Below, piece by piece: positions 1 to 11,644 of a stretch of DNA of 64,000 nt; within the stretch, counting starts at the first letter, position 1, and each line of letters starts with the position of its first letter. Source of the stretch: Pleodorina starrii (Eukaryota > Chlorophyta > Chlorophyceae > Chlamydomonadales > Volvocaceae); contig BRXU01000033.1 in NCBI GenBank assembly GCA_030267565.1, positions 908,501 to 972,500 on the forward strand, written 5' to 3'. Both the position numbers and the translations under genes were made by a program. Below the pieces are notes generated by a model. That model was not told the origin of the DNA, searched no databases, and saw nothing but the letters and a program-made list of their open reading frames with translations.

Positions 1-1790
1 TCACAGTGCCACCCGGAGTGGTTACGTTGATGCAAGACCGGTATGGATCCTGAAGCCGCGAGATGCCAAAGTCCGCAATCTTGGCCCGACCCCTGGAGTC
101 CAGCAGCACGTTACCGGGCTTGAGGTCTGCGAGGAAGAGAGATATCGATGGGATAGCCGCGTGAGGTGGGGGGCTGATGGCTGGGGAGTTGAGAAGCAGC
201 CTGCTGGTCGATGGCGGCGGCGATGAATGTATGGAATGGACGTCATGCATGTGCGTGTATGGCAAGAAGGGAGGCATGCACGCATGTGCAGGTCCCGCTA
301 CTGTAAGTCGGCAGCACATGAAGCAGCAGACGGCTAATAGGGCTGCCCTGACTGGCGGCGTCTTTCCTTTTTGAGGTCTTTTCCCCTTTACTATTTGCTG
401 TTGGCGGTCGTTGCCCGGGGGTCCGCAGGAGGTGAGGCAGGTCGGTTCTCGAGGTACCACAGGCCGGTATGTACACTCACAGACACAAATCAAAAAACGG
501 CAGCATGTAATTATCGCAATCCTACCAGTGGGTCCCAGACCTCATTTCCGAAGAGGCGATCGATCGATGGAACCACGAAAGGTAGATCTCACACGTATGT
601 ACTTCGTCAGTCTAATAAACCAACAATCGCGCACACCTCGGTGCAGTACTCCGAAGCGGTGCAGGTGCGCCAAGCCCTCCGCCATGTCGCGGGACAGCTG
701 CATGCATGTGCAGACACAGGAGAAGGACGGGAAGGCAGGGAATCCCGGTGAAGCAGCAGTGGAGCAACAGTCAGGGCTATCTACCTGGTATTGCCTGCCT
801 GCCTCTCATGTCCCGAAAAGATACAGCCCTCTTCCAGCTATCTAAGCTCCCCCACGCATCGCACATCTTCTATCTGTCTCACCCTGCCGCTCACCTGCAG
901 CACCTCCAGGTACTCCAGTCGGCGCATGTGGGGGTGGCGGATGCGGTCCCCCAGGTTGCCACCCTCACACAACTCCATGATCAGCGCCGCGAGTTGCTGA
1001 CGACGACCCAGCAGCAGGATTGGCAGCCCCAACTGCTGCTTGCCCCGTGGCGGCTGCTGCTGCGACTGCTGCTGCTGCTGTTGCCCCGCTTGAGTTAGTC
1101 GATTGTTGGTGCGGTGGTGTGTTGGATCCGATGGCGGAGGCGCTCCCTGCTGCTGCTGGCCGTCTGACGGCGACATCCCGTGGCTCTCCGTACCCTGGTC
1201 GCTGGTGCTGGTCTCGCCGTGGAGTACCTCAGTCGCATTTGGTTGTGCGGGCGTACCGGGTGCAAAGATGCGTTCCCCGCTGCTGGTGGTTTCAGTGCCG
1301 CCTCCGCTGCCGCCGTGACTGGCGGCGGCGCCTGAGGCGCTGGGACCCAGTGAGACACCCAGGAGCTGCACGATGCGCTCGCAGCACCTGTGTGGATGTC
1401 CAACCGCGGAGACGAAAAACAACCGGGTTGGTGACATGTAATTGAGTTGAAAAGCACTTTATATACTGTTGACATCATTTGGCCGCGTACATTTATCCTG
1501 CCTTGCGCCTGGAAGTTACCAAAACCCATGACTACGTACTAGCAAGGCACAGTATGCCTATATAGAACAGCAGTATGGACACAATGGCTTTGGAATGCTC
1601 GTTGCCTCACCTGAACCTGGCGGTTATCTGTGCCTCCTTGGCCAGCGCCTGCCGCTGCGCCTCACTGTCAATGGTGACCGTCTTGACTGCCACCTTGCGC
1701 CCCCGCCACGTGCCCTCGTACACCCGCCCGAAGCCGCCCACGCCGATTAGCCGGACCAGTTTGGGCGCCACCTCTGCTTCGAAGTCCACA
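1..1790 (-). other. Kinase domain of gene 1, N-lobe to activation loop (truncated by window edge)
   Basis: The glycine loop LIGVGGFGRVYEG and catalytic Lys in KVAVKTV are in exon 1611-2099. The conserved ERIVQLLG and ALIMELCEGGNLG are in exon 895-1387, separated by a Gln/Pro/Ser-rich insert of about 110 residues. GLAHLHRFGVLHR is in 637-697, and DLKPGN, ADFGISRL and DPYRSC...PGGT are in 5-126. The pattern is that of TKL/Raf-like kinases. In this copy DFGISRL and DPYRS lie in one exon; genes 2 and 3 have an intron between them. Confidence 0.85.
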
Positions 1791-4700
1791 TCCAACTCGA
1801 TGGGCGCCAGTGACAGCGACACGGGCAGGACACGGTGGGCAACGGTGCCGCCAGCGGGCTGCGGTGCCACCCCAACCGCACCGTCACCAAGAGCCAGGGA
1901 GGGCATCCGGCGGGGCACGGCCGTGTGGGAAGAGGGTGGCGGCTGAGGTTGGGCACCCGGACGCGGCTCCAGCTCGGTTGCCTGCGGCTGTAGCTCTGCC
2001 AGCTCTGGCTGCAGTGGCGGCAGTAGCAGGTGCGGTGGGAACTCTGGCAGCAGCTCCCAGGTCTCATCCACACGGCCCGTCCACGTCTTGGCCGTGTTGC
2101 TGCGGTTGCCAGGTGTTCAGTAGTATTAATAAAGGGTGTTGCCTGGCGGTTATAATGAACACCTGACTCTTTTGACCTACGTACCACAGCATGCAGCGCA
2201 GCCGTATGTATATACATGTGTCATACAAAGAGGGACCAGACAAGCAAGGGAAATCAAAATAGGGGTAGCAAGAGGCACTCACGTGAGGATCCGCAGCAGT
2301 ATACCGCCGTCGTCCTGCAGTCCCGTCACAGCAGCGGCGGCCCAGGTGTCGATGTGCTCAACCTCAGCCACTACTGCCTCTGCGGCGGTGCGGCCGCTCA
2401 CCAAGCACCCATCACCCGCCACACTCGCCAGCAGGTGCGCCCTCAGTTCCTGTGTGGTGGGCGGCGACAGCGCCGCTACGTGCGCCATGAAGGCCTCCGC
2501 GGGTACGGTAGGATATTTGGGCATTAGGATTTGTTGACCCATGGGTCCGCCTCTGCGAGGGGAGTTGCGCTGCCACCAGGCCGCATCTACCACAGAGCGG
2601 AGCTCGCCGGCTGCATTAGGGGTGGGGGGCGGCGGTAGATCGATGAAGCTGCCGTGCCAAGGTGATGAATTGATATCAATTCATGAATGGAGGCAAATTA
2701 ATGAGAACGGATGGATGGGCGCGCACGCAGTAATATTGCTACCGCTGCTGCATCCGTCCATCTCTAAGACAAATCTTACGTTGGGCTCCTTCAGCTGGCT
2801 TTTATGAACACATGCATGTCCATCGGCCTTACGTAATCATCCTAGAGACACGCAAACGTTGACCAATGCTAGCTGGAGCGACTGCGGTTCATGCGTGTAT
2901 GTTGGCTGTTTGCTAATGCGCGCATCAGCAGACCTGACCTGACCGCCGCACCTTCCGACGCCGTGACGTTTATGTCATCGACGACATGGTACGGCGGTTG
3001 CTGCTGCAGCCGATGCAACTCCACAAGCATCCCCTGCTGACCACTACCCATACTGCCTCGGTCGACACCATCCCCGCCGCCGCCACCACCTACGCCGCCG
3101 CCTTCACCACGACCATCGTGACGCCAGCGGCGACGAAGCAGCAGCAATACGGCCGCAATGAGAATGCCGATGAACGCTGCCACGGACCCAATTATGATGG
3201 CGGCTTTCTTTCCAGGGGATAGAGCTTGTGGTGGCGATGGCGGTGGCAATGGTGATTGCGACATGCTGGTAATCGCGTCCACAATGTACGGCGGCAGCTC
3301 CGTCACAATTGCGGCCTCTGTGCTTATCGTGTTGCAGCAGTAGCTGGCCTTCCATTGGCAGTACTGCGTCGATAGGGCGGGGCAAACTCGGGGTAACGTA
3401 AGGGTCAGTGGGAAACGACGGGATATGGATGGATGGTTCATGCCCGTAACGACATACCGTACTGACGCTTATGTTTTTATAGCCTAATTTTTTAGCGTCT
3501 TGAAAAGTTTGGAGAATATATTTTTAGAGCTTAATGTTTTTAGGCGGCTCAGGGGAGTTTTCGAACGAATCCTAACTTTTTAGCAAGCTTCGCAGAAGCA
3601 TGTAACTTTTTAGTGAGCTCAATTACGAGTGCATTACCTCTGGTTGTGCGCTTGCTATTAAAGCAAATGGAAGCGCATCGTCGCTTTTAAACTTGTTTGC
3701 GATGCCGTACAGCACAAACCCGCCCAGACACCCGAGCGCCTCCTGCACCCCTCGACACCGCACATCCACCCGCCCCACACGTCCTGTCGAGAGCGCCCTG
3801 ATCTTTTTAGCGGGCTTGGAATTACCCCATAAAAAACTTTTTAGGAAACTGGAGCAATTTCCAGGAAACTCCTAATTATTTTTGGGAACCTCGCACAATT
3901 TCCGTGGACGGGTTTTATGCACCCAGATAATTATATAATTAATAAAAACATTAGCGTCAGTACGGTAATATACATGATGTAGCCATATCAGGTTATGTAT
4001 TTATTATACATACTAGTAAAGCACCATAAACATATTTGGCGGAACTCCAACTTCACAGTCCTCGGCCCTAGGAAGATGCGCCACCAGCACTGCTGGCTGG
4101 TGACCCACCAGCGTTCGTTGATTGCGCGACCTACCGACAGCCCAACGCGGGCGCGGCGCGCCATGGACGGACTCACGCAGCCCTTATTAATGCCAGTGCA
4201 TTGCAAAGGTTAATGAAGGGGTGCTCTCGACGGCTTGAACGCACATATATATGAAACGTAGTGCAAAATAACTGGTTTTGAAACATACACGCAACTCGAA
4301 CCCAGAGCGTAGATTATTCCCCCAGACATGCATCAGTCGTGTACCCACACGCACTGTGTTGTCCGAGCCTTCATCGCAGTAGCTGCCTGGTGGCAGCACT
4401 GAGTTGATGTCCGTCGTCACAGGCTGCCCCTGCCCCTGCCCCTGCTGCTGGTCATCCACGCTAACGGCGGCGGGCTGCTCCCAGGCGGGGTTTGGCGGGG
4501 AGCCCCACGCAATGAAGTTGTCCAGATATGCCGGGATCCTGAGTGCGTGCGGATGGATGCGTGGGGGCGGGGCGGGAGGTTCATATATACGCGAGAGCGC
4601 TTCGCAGTATACTGCGAGGTAACAAGGCGAAGAACAAGGTTTACACCAGAAAGTGCAACGCCCGGTCCAAAATGCGTTCATGACGTCGTGTGTATACATC

Positions 4701-7700
4701 ATTTTTAGAAATGGGTTGCTGGGAGGGTGCATTCAGGTTTTGCAGCGGCGATGGATATATACGCGTCCAGGATAACACTCCACTTATCCACCGCCGAAAG
4801 CCCATCAAAGCAAGCCAAACCACATTATCAAGCCAGCTGTAACCCGACCTTCTTGCCCGCCCGCCCGCACGCACCTGGGGTTGGGCAGGCTCTGCCGCGG
4901 TAACAAAATCCTGGCGATGCCGTCGCCCGCCGAAAACGTTTCCAGCAGTGCGTTCAAGTCAGGGGTGGCCAGCAGCGGGTCCTCCGAACCAAACAGCACA
5001 GGCGTGTTCATGTGGCTGTGGCGAGATGCGGTGGTCAGGCAGGGGAGCAAGCAACGGAGGAGCCAGCAGATTTGTCACAAGGCCGAGAGATTTATCTTGG
5101 TTGTGCGCACACGCAGACGTGTATATATACAGGTACCATATTCTCATTGCTTGCACCTCTTTTACTTCCCTCCATCTCCACCCACCTGTAGTCCTGCTGC
5201 GCATTCAACTGGGAGCGGGGGTCTGTTGGCGCAATGGAGATGATGAGTTCCACGAAGTAAATCCTTGACATGCCCTCGTCGCCGTACGACTGTGAGCCAT
5301 CAGTGCCATCATTGGCGGACGACCCGCTACGCGGCACCAGCAGGTTCCCGGCGGTCGTGTTGGCGAACCCCAGGGCCAGCACATACTGCGCGCCCGGCAC
5401 TCCGTTGGCGGCGCGACTGATGTTCCACGTCAGCATGCTACAGTCCAACCCTGCTGCGTGGTAACGTGCGTGGGAAATAAAGGGCAGGCGGGCAAAGCAG
5501 CCCGCATGCAGTCGTCATGCTCCAACCAGCAAACCTGCAGCCCTTGCATTGATTGGTTCGGCAGTACCTAGCAATCCGCCGGCCGGCCAAACAAGATAGA
5601 CAGCAGTGTATCCCTTCCCCATCGAGCTCACCCTGCGCCGGGCTGGTGTACCAACACTTCATCTCGAAGAGCGAGACCGAGTTGTTACCGCTTCCAATGG
5701 TGTCGCTGCTGCTGCCGTTGCCTACAGTCGCCGGCGCCTCATCAGTGGCGTTTGGGCCTTGAAACCAGTACTGCATCTGGACGCGGTCATACAGACGACG
5801 ACGGGGGAAACACACGTTTGTGTGCATCGCAGGTGGACAACCCTGAGAAGATCGATCCATCGAGTTCCATCGGTCAATCAAATGGCTTATTCATTCGTTC
5901 CTTTGACGAGCTATCTAGCTATCATGCATGAGCGGCGACCCTCCTTATTACGTGCAGACATCTCTTGCTTGCCCACCTGAATGCTGGGGAGCGGGATAGC
6001 CTGATCGCCACTACTGTTGCCATTGTTGGATAGCCTGCATGTAGCACAAGTGTCCGGAAACCGTTTATTTCTCTTGGGGGACGACTCTATCTTGGGGTCT
6101 GAAGGGGGCGAGCGAGGTGGCTGGTCATCAGCAGAACCTAATAATTGCTTGGCGCATGCATGTACATCATGTCTCCTCAATAGCAATCTCTGTATGTAAT
6201 TATAAAACTTAGCCCCTGGCGCCCGTAATGTGGGTCGGTGTGATCGGTAGATGTTGTCGTTGGGGAGTTGGTGCTGGGATGGCAAGTTTGATGCGAGAAT
6301 GGAGTTGCATGAATGCATGACTGAAAACGATGCGTCGTATGCATAATAGTTTCCCAGCGTTGGGCCCGGCTGGGGGTAGGGGGGCTGCTGCCCCCCCTCC
6401 CCCAGACCCCCTCCCCCCCGCTGGTGGGGGGCGGGGGGCTGCCGCCCCCCATCCCCCCGCCCACACCCCCCTTCCCCCCGCGCACTCTGAATTGCAGTGT
6501 CCGTGCTAACCGTGAAATTACAAAGGAAGGCGACCTCGGCCTCAAAACGTTCATGTTTCACAAACATGCATGCAAACAAAATATATTCATTTGCGGCTTG
6601 GCGTCCAACAACCACTTTGCCACTCATGGTTTGTCCCTTGCCATTTTTGTTACTTTATGTATTCGTAATATTATTTGCGTCAAGGCCGTCGGATCGGCTA
6701 GCAGAACTGTGGCATGGTCGCGAGAACATGTTCGCACTGCAATTATTTGGATGTCGGAAAGATGAAGCGCCGCCATGTACATCGTTATAATGGACGACAA
6801 CGGTACAATATGGAATGAACTGAAGTTCCGGATGCGTTGGAGCGAGTGCAGCCTCCGACCTGCTCGGACCACGGACTCATTCCAACATCTTTCATACTGA
6901 TACATGCACTATTGCTTTTAAGATTCTGTTATAGTATTACGATTATTAAGGGCTATTAAATAGCGTTGATAGCGTATCCAGCCACGAAGGTTGCTCGTCA
7001 CTCAGCCGGGCAGACAGCCAGCCATTCATACTGATACATGCACTATTGATTTTAAATTTCTAATATAGTATTACGAGTATTAAGGGCTATTAATTAGCGT
7101 TGATAGCGTATCCAGCCATCAAGGTTGGTCGACACTCCGCCGGGCAGCCAGCATGCCAGGCAGCCACGAACAGGGCCATCACCCCCACGCAACAGACATT
7201 CAAATTCCATATCAGCTTCAGTGCCGCTGCCCTCGCGAGGTCGCTTGGAAGTGTCAAATCGTTATACGCTCTGCCGTACCGAAGTGTCACACTACATTAC
7301 GGGCCTCGCCAGCCAGGCGGGCCGTGTTGTGTTTGTCGGCCCTCCGGACTCTGTCTCCCCTCCCGGCTCCCCCTGACGGTTTCGGCGGGAGTGTTCCGCG
7401 GGCGCCTGTGTCCTGCCCTCTGCTGTTTGCTTTGTCCTTGCTTGCCGTGTGTGTGCTTGTCTTCGTCGGGGCGGCGGCGGCGACATGGTGTTGCGAAGTG
7501 CTCTGCTATGTGTCCTGAGGACGCTCTCTTGTTTGTCTGGTTTCGTTCTTCGTGCGTCTGGACCTCTTGCGGGCCCTGTGCTTCTGGGGCTCTCTTTTTT
7601 GCTTTTTCCCATTCTGAGTGATGTGCGGGCTTGGTGCTGGTGGGCCTTGGAGGCTTGGCTTTCGGCACCCCTCCGTGGGTGCCCCTGGGGTAGGATGAAC

Positions 7701-10700
7701 AGTCCGTCTAGCATGTACGGCTAGCAACCGATATGAACATCGGTTCCCCTTGTAATCCTTGCATTCTAAAGATATTCTTGGTGCTCATCACACATGTCGT
7801 CTGTATGCCATGCTCCCTTCCTTGTGCATTCCGGGCTATTTCCTCCTTATTAGATGTAAGGGGTCGTTCATGGGGAAGGCAGGCCGTTATTACGTACGGG
7901 TTTCATCTATCCCTGCGTGTTGCGGGGTGTCGTCAACACCTTCACAGTAATGCTGCTGTATCGTTACATGGCATCCCCGTTAGTTAGTGGGGCGCGTGTT
8001 ATGGGGTTAATAAGGTGTCCTATCTATGGCGCCGTATGGTAGCGGGAGGGCGGAGCTGACATACACAGGGCTGGTCGGCTCTCCAGCCATGCACGTACGT
8101 GATGTTCATTAGTGTGGACGAATAGTCGGCGGTGAGGAGCGATACAGCGGGGGACGTGTCATTGCCGGCCGCCTCCGCCGTCTGCTGCTGCTGCTGCTGG
8201 CCACCCGCAGTGCTGCTGTTGGAGGCAACGTCAGCACCAGCGGCGGCGGCGATGAGGACCGTGATGGGGGCGTACGACACCTGGAGCGAGCAGGGCAATG
8301 GCTGGGGCGTTAGTTCCCGCCCGCCAGTTAGAGGAAGCAAGGAACGAAGCACCGGCTCAGCACACACCCATCTTCTCATAGAAGTGGGGTTCCACTCATC
8401 ATACATACATGTCGTCCAACTAATAATAATGCTCCGGCGCTGCACCGCATGTACATGGTGAGTATCAAGAAGGCTCTCTGTCCAGGGCAGTACGTACTTG
8501 CAGATAAACTAACCGTCACCTCGCTCGGTATGGTAGATAGCTCGGTCCCAGCAGATTCGACACGTGCATGCAGGGACCGTGGTACGGCCTGCACCTCCCT
8601 GCCACCCCGATGTATGTATGTGTCAATTAGTACGTGCGTTTAGTCTTATATATCTCGCCTGAATTTTTCTGGGAAGAGTCGTCTCCGGCAGTAGCGGCTG
8701 GGCCGTTTGTATCAGCGGCGGAGGTGCCGGCAGAGCGGGCGGTGGCGGCGGGGAAGGCAACGACCCGCCACCGGTTGTTGACTTTGACCCGTTACCCCTC
8801 TTAGCAGCTGATTCCTGCATACGTGGTCCGTTGGGGTGGAAAGGGCTTGGAAACGTCGAGATTAGTCGTGAAATTAGTATCGAGATCCGTACAGGTAGGT
8901 ATTGTTCCGCACGCTCTCCTTCGGATCTATCGTTGTTAGTCGATCCCGCTGGTATTCGGAAAATTATTTGTTTGGATATTATTTTATAAAGACGTAGCTG
9001 CGAAAACATATTTTCAATATTTTTGCGGCAATAAATACAAACATTCGAGCTGCGGTGGAAAAACATTCTATAACGACCTCAAAATTATGGGGATATATGT
9101 ATATAGTTCATCCATCCACTTAGCAGGATTGGATAGATGAACTCTGGTTCAAATCTTGGTCCGTTAGTTAGGTTGTTACAAAAACCATCAGCGCATATCT
9201 GTAGGACGGAGACAGCCACTCACAGCAACAAATGCTTCCATCAACACATCCAACCACGACGTACCCAATCAAAATTCCTAAAGTTCCATCCTTACCTGTT
9301 CCTCCGTACATGCCATGTTGTTGAGAAAGACGTATGTCGGGGAAGCTGCCCGCATTGGCGCATAAGCGGGCCCATCCAAGAACGGCTGCTGTGATGAGTC
9401 ATTGCTGGCATTACGGCCAACGACGGCTGCGGGGCCCTTGCTGGCCAAAAGGGTGAAAAATAGGTCCGTGCCGTTGCCATCCATCACCGAGACGTTTGCT
9501 GTGGCCGCACTACCGTCGGCTGGGATGGAGATAGAAGACGAGAAGGGAGGGGCCATACTTACGTGTATGTATGCAAGCGAATGGAGCATCTTTTGTCATT
9601 TGCGAAGTAGATCGATCGACCGGATTCCATCAATGCATTTTTGTCAATGTTGCATACATTAAACTGGACAGTGATGCATCACCACCGTCCCCGCACTAGA
9701 ACAAAAGGAAATGTGTAGGATAAGTGCTAGACGGCGGGCGGGGCGTTGTCTTCCACCAGACCGGTCGGCAGAAAGAGGTCTTTCAAGCTTGCCCGGCGCC
9801 ACAACGCTTACCCAACACTGTCACGCTCTGGAATGGCCGCACGACGCTGCCGCCTGGCCAGGCGTCCTGGGGCGAGTTAAAGCGCATACAGCGGAAATTT
9901 AAAGACGCATTGCGTGCTTAATTAGGCCGATGAGCCTACAGCCCAGCCCTTTCCTGAACTATTCCAACGTCCGTGCATGCATGCATGCATGGCTGCTTCC
10001 GCTTCACCCCCTTCGTTGACCAATCTATTTGCTGTCTATCTCCGGCATCTTCCGACCAACTCACCACCTTCCCGGCACGTTCCCCCTCCCCCTTAACTAA
10101 CCCACCTGCAGCACCAGGCCCCTGACATTGGCCGGCGCAGGGCCGTCTGGCTGCTCCTCGTAGTCACTGAACTCGCTTTCATCCCCGCTGAACACCATCC
10201 GCTCACCGGCAGTGAAGGTCCAGCCTAGAGCCCAGGAGCGAAGGGCGGGCACCTGCTGCTGGGCGAACGGGAGGGAACAAAGCTCAAATACCACCCCGAA
10301 GGGATGCGAAACGAATTTCTCCTCCATTCGTCGCCGTTGCCGATGTAGAAAACACAACATATATATGTCCACCTTGCTACGTAGCTTGAGCGCAGTGCTA
10401 CTATCTAGGCACACGCTTCATTCCGGCTTGAAATCCAATCAAGGCGTGCGGTGGACAGGAACCCGGCTCGGCTCCTCGCTAATGGCGCCCGGCCGTATGC
10501 CCTGGTGACCCAGCCACGCACCGACTGCTGTGTCGTCTTGATCTGCCAGTAGCCTTTGAAGTCAGGGCCCTCCGGATCTTCTACTACCGCCCAGTAAGTA
10601 ATGGACACAGCACAGGTGCCGGGGGTCGTTGAAAGCAAGGCCCGTTGGGGGGAGGGAGCTGCTGCCGGCAGCGACGGCGGCTGGTCCGGCGATCGCGATG

Positions 10701-10998
10701 GCGATGGTGGCTGCTCCAGGACCCCGCCTCCATACGCGTCACCGGAGGCGGGGCGCGCCTCGAACCCGGACGACGACCAATGCAGAGCCAGCAAACTGTG
10801 GAAGCCCGTAATGGAGAGCGCTGCGATCACTGCCGCTGCCAGCCACAGAGCGAGCAGCAGGCGGTGGCGGCGCTGCGACCCAAGGGCGTGGGCGCGGCGA
10901 TTGAGACGGCCGGCAGTCCCCGGCAGCAACAGCTCGGTGGCACAGCCGTCCGCCGCCGGTGACTGCTTGCGAACCTTACGGCTGTAGCTCAGCATCAT
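1..10998 (-). CDS. Array gene 1: CBM2-CBM3 ectodomain transmembrane protein kinase, 3' end beyond window
   Basis: Putative receptor kinase with an extracellular carbohydrate-binding-like region and a cytosolic TKL-type kinase. Exons read from the sequence (5' to 3'): 10522-10998, 10106-10252, 9812-9866, 9296-9519, 8659-8814, 8099-8280, 5977-6034, 5632-5776, 5186-5453, 4875-5015, 4355-4538, 2952-3363, 2283-2610, 1611-2099, 895-1387, 637-697, 5-126. They join in phase into 1,314 codons with no stop. The start is the double ATG at 10998/10995; the codon further upstream at 11007 is GTG. Domain order: cytosolic N-tail, hydrophobic segment about residues 48-67, CBM2-like, Pro linker, CBM3-like, Cys motif (YCC), membrane helix about 733-756, juxtamembrane region, kinase with GVGGFGRVYEG, VAVK, HRDLKPGN and DFG. 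The last coding base seen is 5, followed by a GTGA donor, so the APE motif, C-lobe and tail lie outside. It lacks one intron present in genes 2 and 3 and has one GC donor. Functional assignment is by family inference only. Confidence 0.85.
2952..3363 (-). other. Gene 1 Cys motif, Pro-rich stalk and membrane-spanning exon
   Basis: The exon opens with YCQWKASYCC, equivalent to SC(G/T)V..(S/T)YCC in genes 2 and 3, followed by a Pro/Ser stalk. A helix AAIIIGSVAAFIGILIAAVL (about 3150-3211) is closed by LLLLRRRWRHD, whose charge predicts an intracellular C-terminal side. A Gly/Arg-rich stretch and the conserved HRLQ..PPYHV....VTASEG sequence end the exon at a phase-1 GTGCGG donor. Confidence 0.8.
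3455..3967. mobile_element. Non-autonomous terminal-inverted-repeat element (MITE-like) in a gene 1 intron
   Basis: The left end (3455-3480) begins TACCGTACTGACGCT and the right end (3942-3967) is its inverse, with one mismatch over about 26 bp. The 513-bp element is AT-rich compared with its surroundings, has repeated TTTTTAG motifs inside and no credible ORF. A TA at each tip could be a TA target duplication, as for Tc1/mariner-derived MITEs, but a longer target duplication is not obvious. It lies wholly within the 3364-4354 intron. Confidence 0.7.
6361..6481. repeat. Self-complementary G-run/C-run block in gene 1 intron
   Basis: Alternating runs of five to seven G and C, including ggggggctgctgcccccc and ggggggctgccgcccccc, can fold into several hairpins and could form quadruplexes on either strand. 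It lies in the 6035-8098 intron just upstream of a dispersed repeat. It may be the terminal part of an unrecognised transposon. Confidence 0.55.
6588..6781 (+). repeat. Dispersed repeat, copy 1
   Basis: About 195 bp beginning catttgcggcttggcg. It matches the reverse complement of 11645-11839 with scattered differences and small indels along its full length. The copy lies in the gene 1 intron between the two halves of the CBM3 start. It has no convincing coding content; I see it as a degenerate transposon fragment. Confidence 0.7.
6891..7155. repeat. 134-bp tandem duplication in gene 1 intron
   Basis: Two direct copies, 6891-7024 and 7025-about 7155, each start ttcatactgatacatgcac and end in a gccgggcag motif. 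They differ at a few positions (for example attaaatag versus attaattag). The unit is AT-rich and non-coding. Confidence 0.8.
9296..10612 (-). other. CBM2-like module of gene 1
   Basis: The module is spread over four exons. It starts with a Cys in CAVSITYW, passes through FKGYWQI, SWALGWTFTAGERM and DAWPGGSVVRPFQSV, and ends with YVFLNNMAC. This order (first Cys, aromatic strand, GW..F..GE, W.gG..., closing LNxxxC) matches bacterial family 2 cellulose-binding modules, whose first and last Cys form a disulfide. The similarity is remote and judged by eye. A structure prediction overlaid on a CBM2 fold would settle it. Confidence 0.55.
9974..9991. repeat. (ATGC)n microsatellite
   Basis: About four and a half tandem copies of ATGC in a gene 1 intron. 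Confidence 0.8.
10522..10998 (-). other. Gene 1 first exon: N-terminal anchor and start of CBM2-like module
   Basis: The exon has 159 codons. A basic, Ser-rich head ending in QRRHR is followed by about 20 hydrophobic residues (LLLALWLAAAVIAALSITG), then a Pro/Ser-rich stretch and the first Cys of the CBM2-like module (GTCAVSITYW). The positive charges before the helix predict a cytosolic N-terminus, so the segment may be an uncleaved anchor rather than a cleaved signal peptide. The donor is GTGCGT after codon 159, the same place as in genes 2 and 3. Confidence 0.75.
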
Positions 10999-11356
10999 AA
11001 AGGGCACGGATTAGGGATTTTGTCGCATGGCCATCACCCTAAAAACCGCTTTCCCTAGTGGCGTTACAGCGGGACTAACGAAAGGTGGAAATCCTGGCCG
11101 CCGACCATTGGGTCGTCGGTGTTTGTCCCCTCACTTTACATATAGTGATGTTATGTATGTAAGAAGCCAGCTGGTACTAATGAATTGTTTTGTTGTAAAC
11201 TATCTCAAGTTGCGCTCCGTTATTCTCGTGTCGTCGAGCAGGCTCGTGACCTAACCAACCTTGGAAAGAGCATTCGAGCAAATGCAGATGAGCCGGAAGC
11301 CAAACCAGATACTACATACGAGATACTTCTATGTTTGGTATCGTATGTACTTTTTT

Positions 11357-11397
11357 GGGCGGGGCCCCAGCGCGAAGCGCCCAGGGGGGCCCCGCCC
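11357..11397. repeat. Perfect 12-bp inverted repeat hairpin, GGGCGGGGCCCC arms
   Basis: Arms 11357-11368 and 11386-11397 are exact inverse complements around a 17-bp loop. A third copy of the same 12-mer lies at 12472-12483, in the orientation expected for the far end of an element starting at 11357. Confidence 0.7.
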
Positions 11398-11644
11398 TGT
11401 AGGATTGCCCATGTCCGTGTCTGGGTTCTGGGATTAATTGGACAAGTGCAGGCTTTCGGCCAACGGAAAGGCTGCATAAGTAAAAGATTACATTCTTTAT
11501 TGCACGGTAAATTTATTATTGGAACCCAACATCGCATGAGTACAAACCAGTTTGGCAGTCTCCATGGACCGAGGCCGAGGTCAAACCATCACCTCTCGGC
11601 CTATAATTAATTCCAGAAGAGTCATCGTTCCTTAAGGTGGAATT

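Larger units (their letters stand above)
4480..8280 (-). other. CBM3-like module of gene 1
   Basis: The module starts with VSYAPITVLI, then a Gln/Ala/Ser-rich insert, MNITLSNNGNSSG..IPLPSIQ, MQYWFQGP, FEMKCWYTSP, YVLALGFANTT, VELIISIAPTDP, QQDYRW, and finishes with IPAYLDNFIAWGSPP. The order fits family 3 carbohydrate-binding modules: ITNTGSS.I.L, RYYYT, W/CD, LEISF..G.L, I.GR....W, NDYSF, Y.NG.LVWG.EP. A 2.06-kb intron (6035-8098) full of repeats splits it. The second exon of the module carries NS/NSS sequons. Confidence 0.68.

Noticed and set aside
7100..7727. ORFs of 120-170 codons on both strands in the gene 1 intron
   Set aside because: They lie inside a 2-kb intron fixed by paralog comparison, have no recognisable domain and are skewed by a G/T-rich stretch; possibly transposon debris.
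10999..11007. Upstream in-frame start for gene 1 at 11007
   Set aside because: The codon is GTG; the first ATG codons are at 10998 and 10995.
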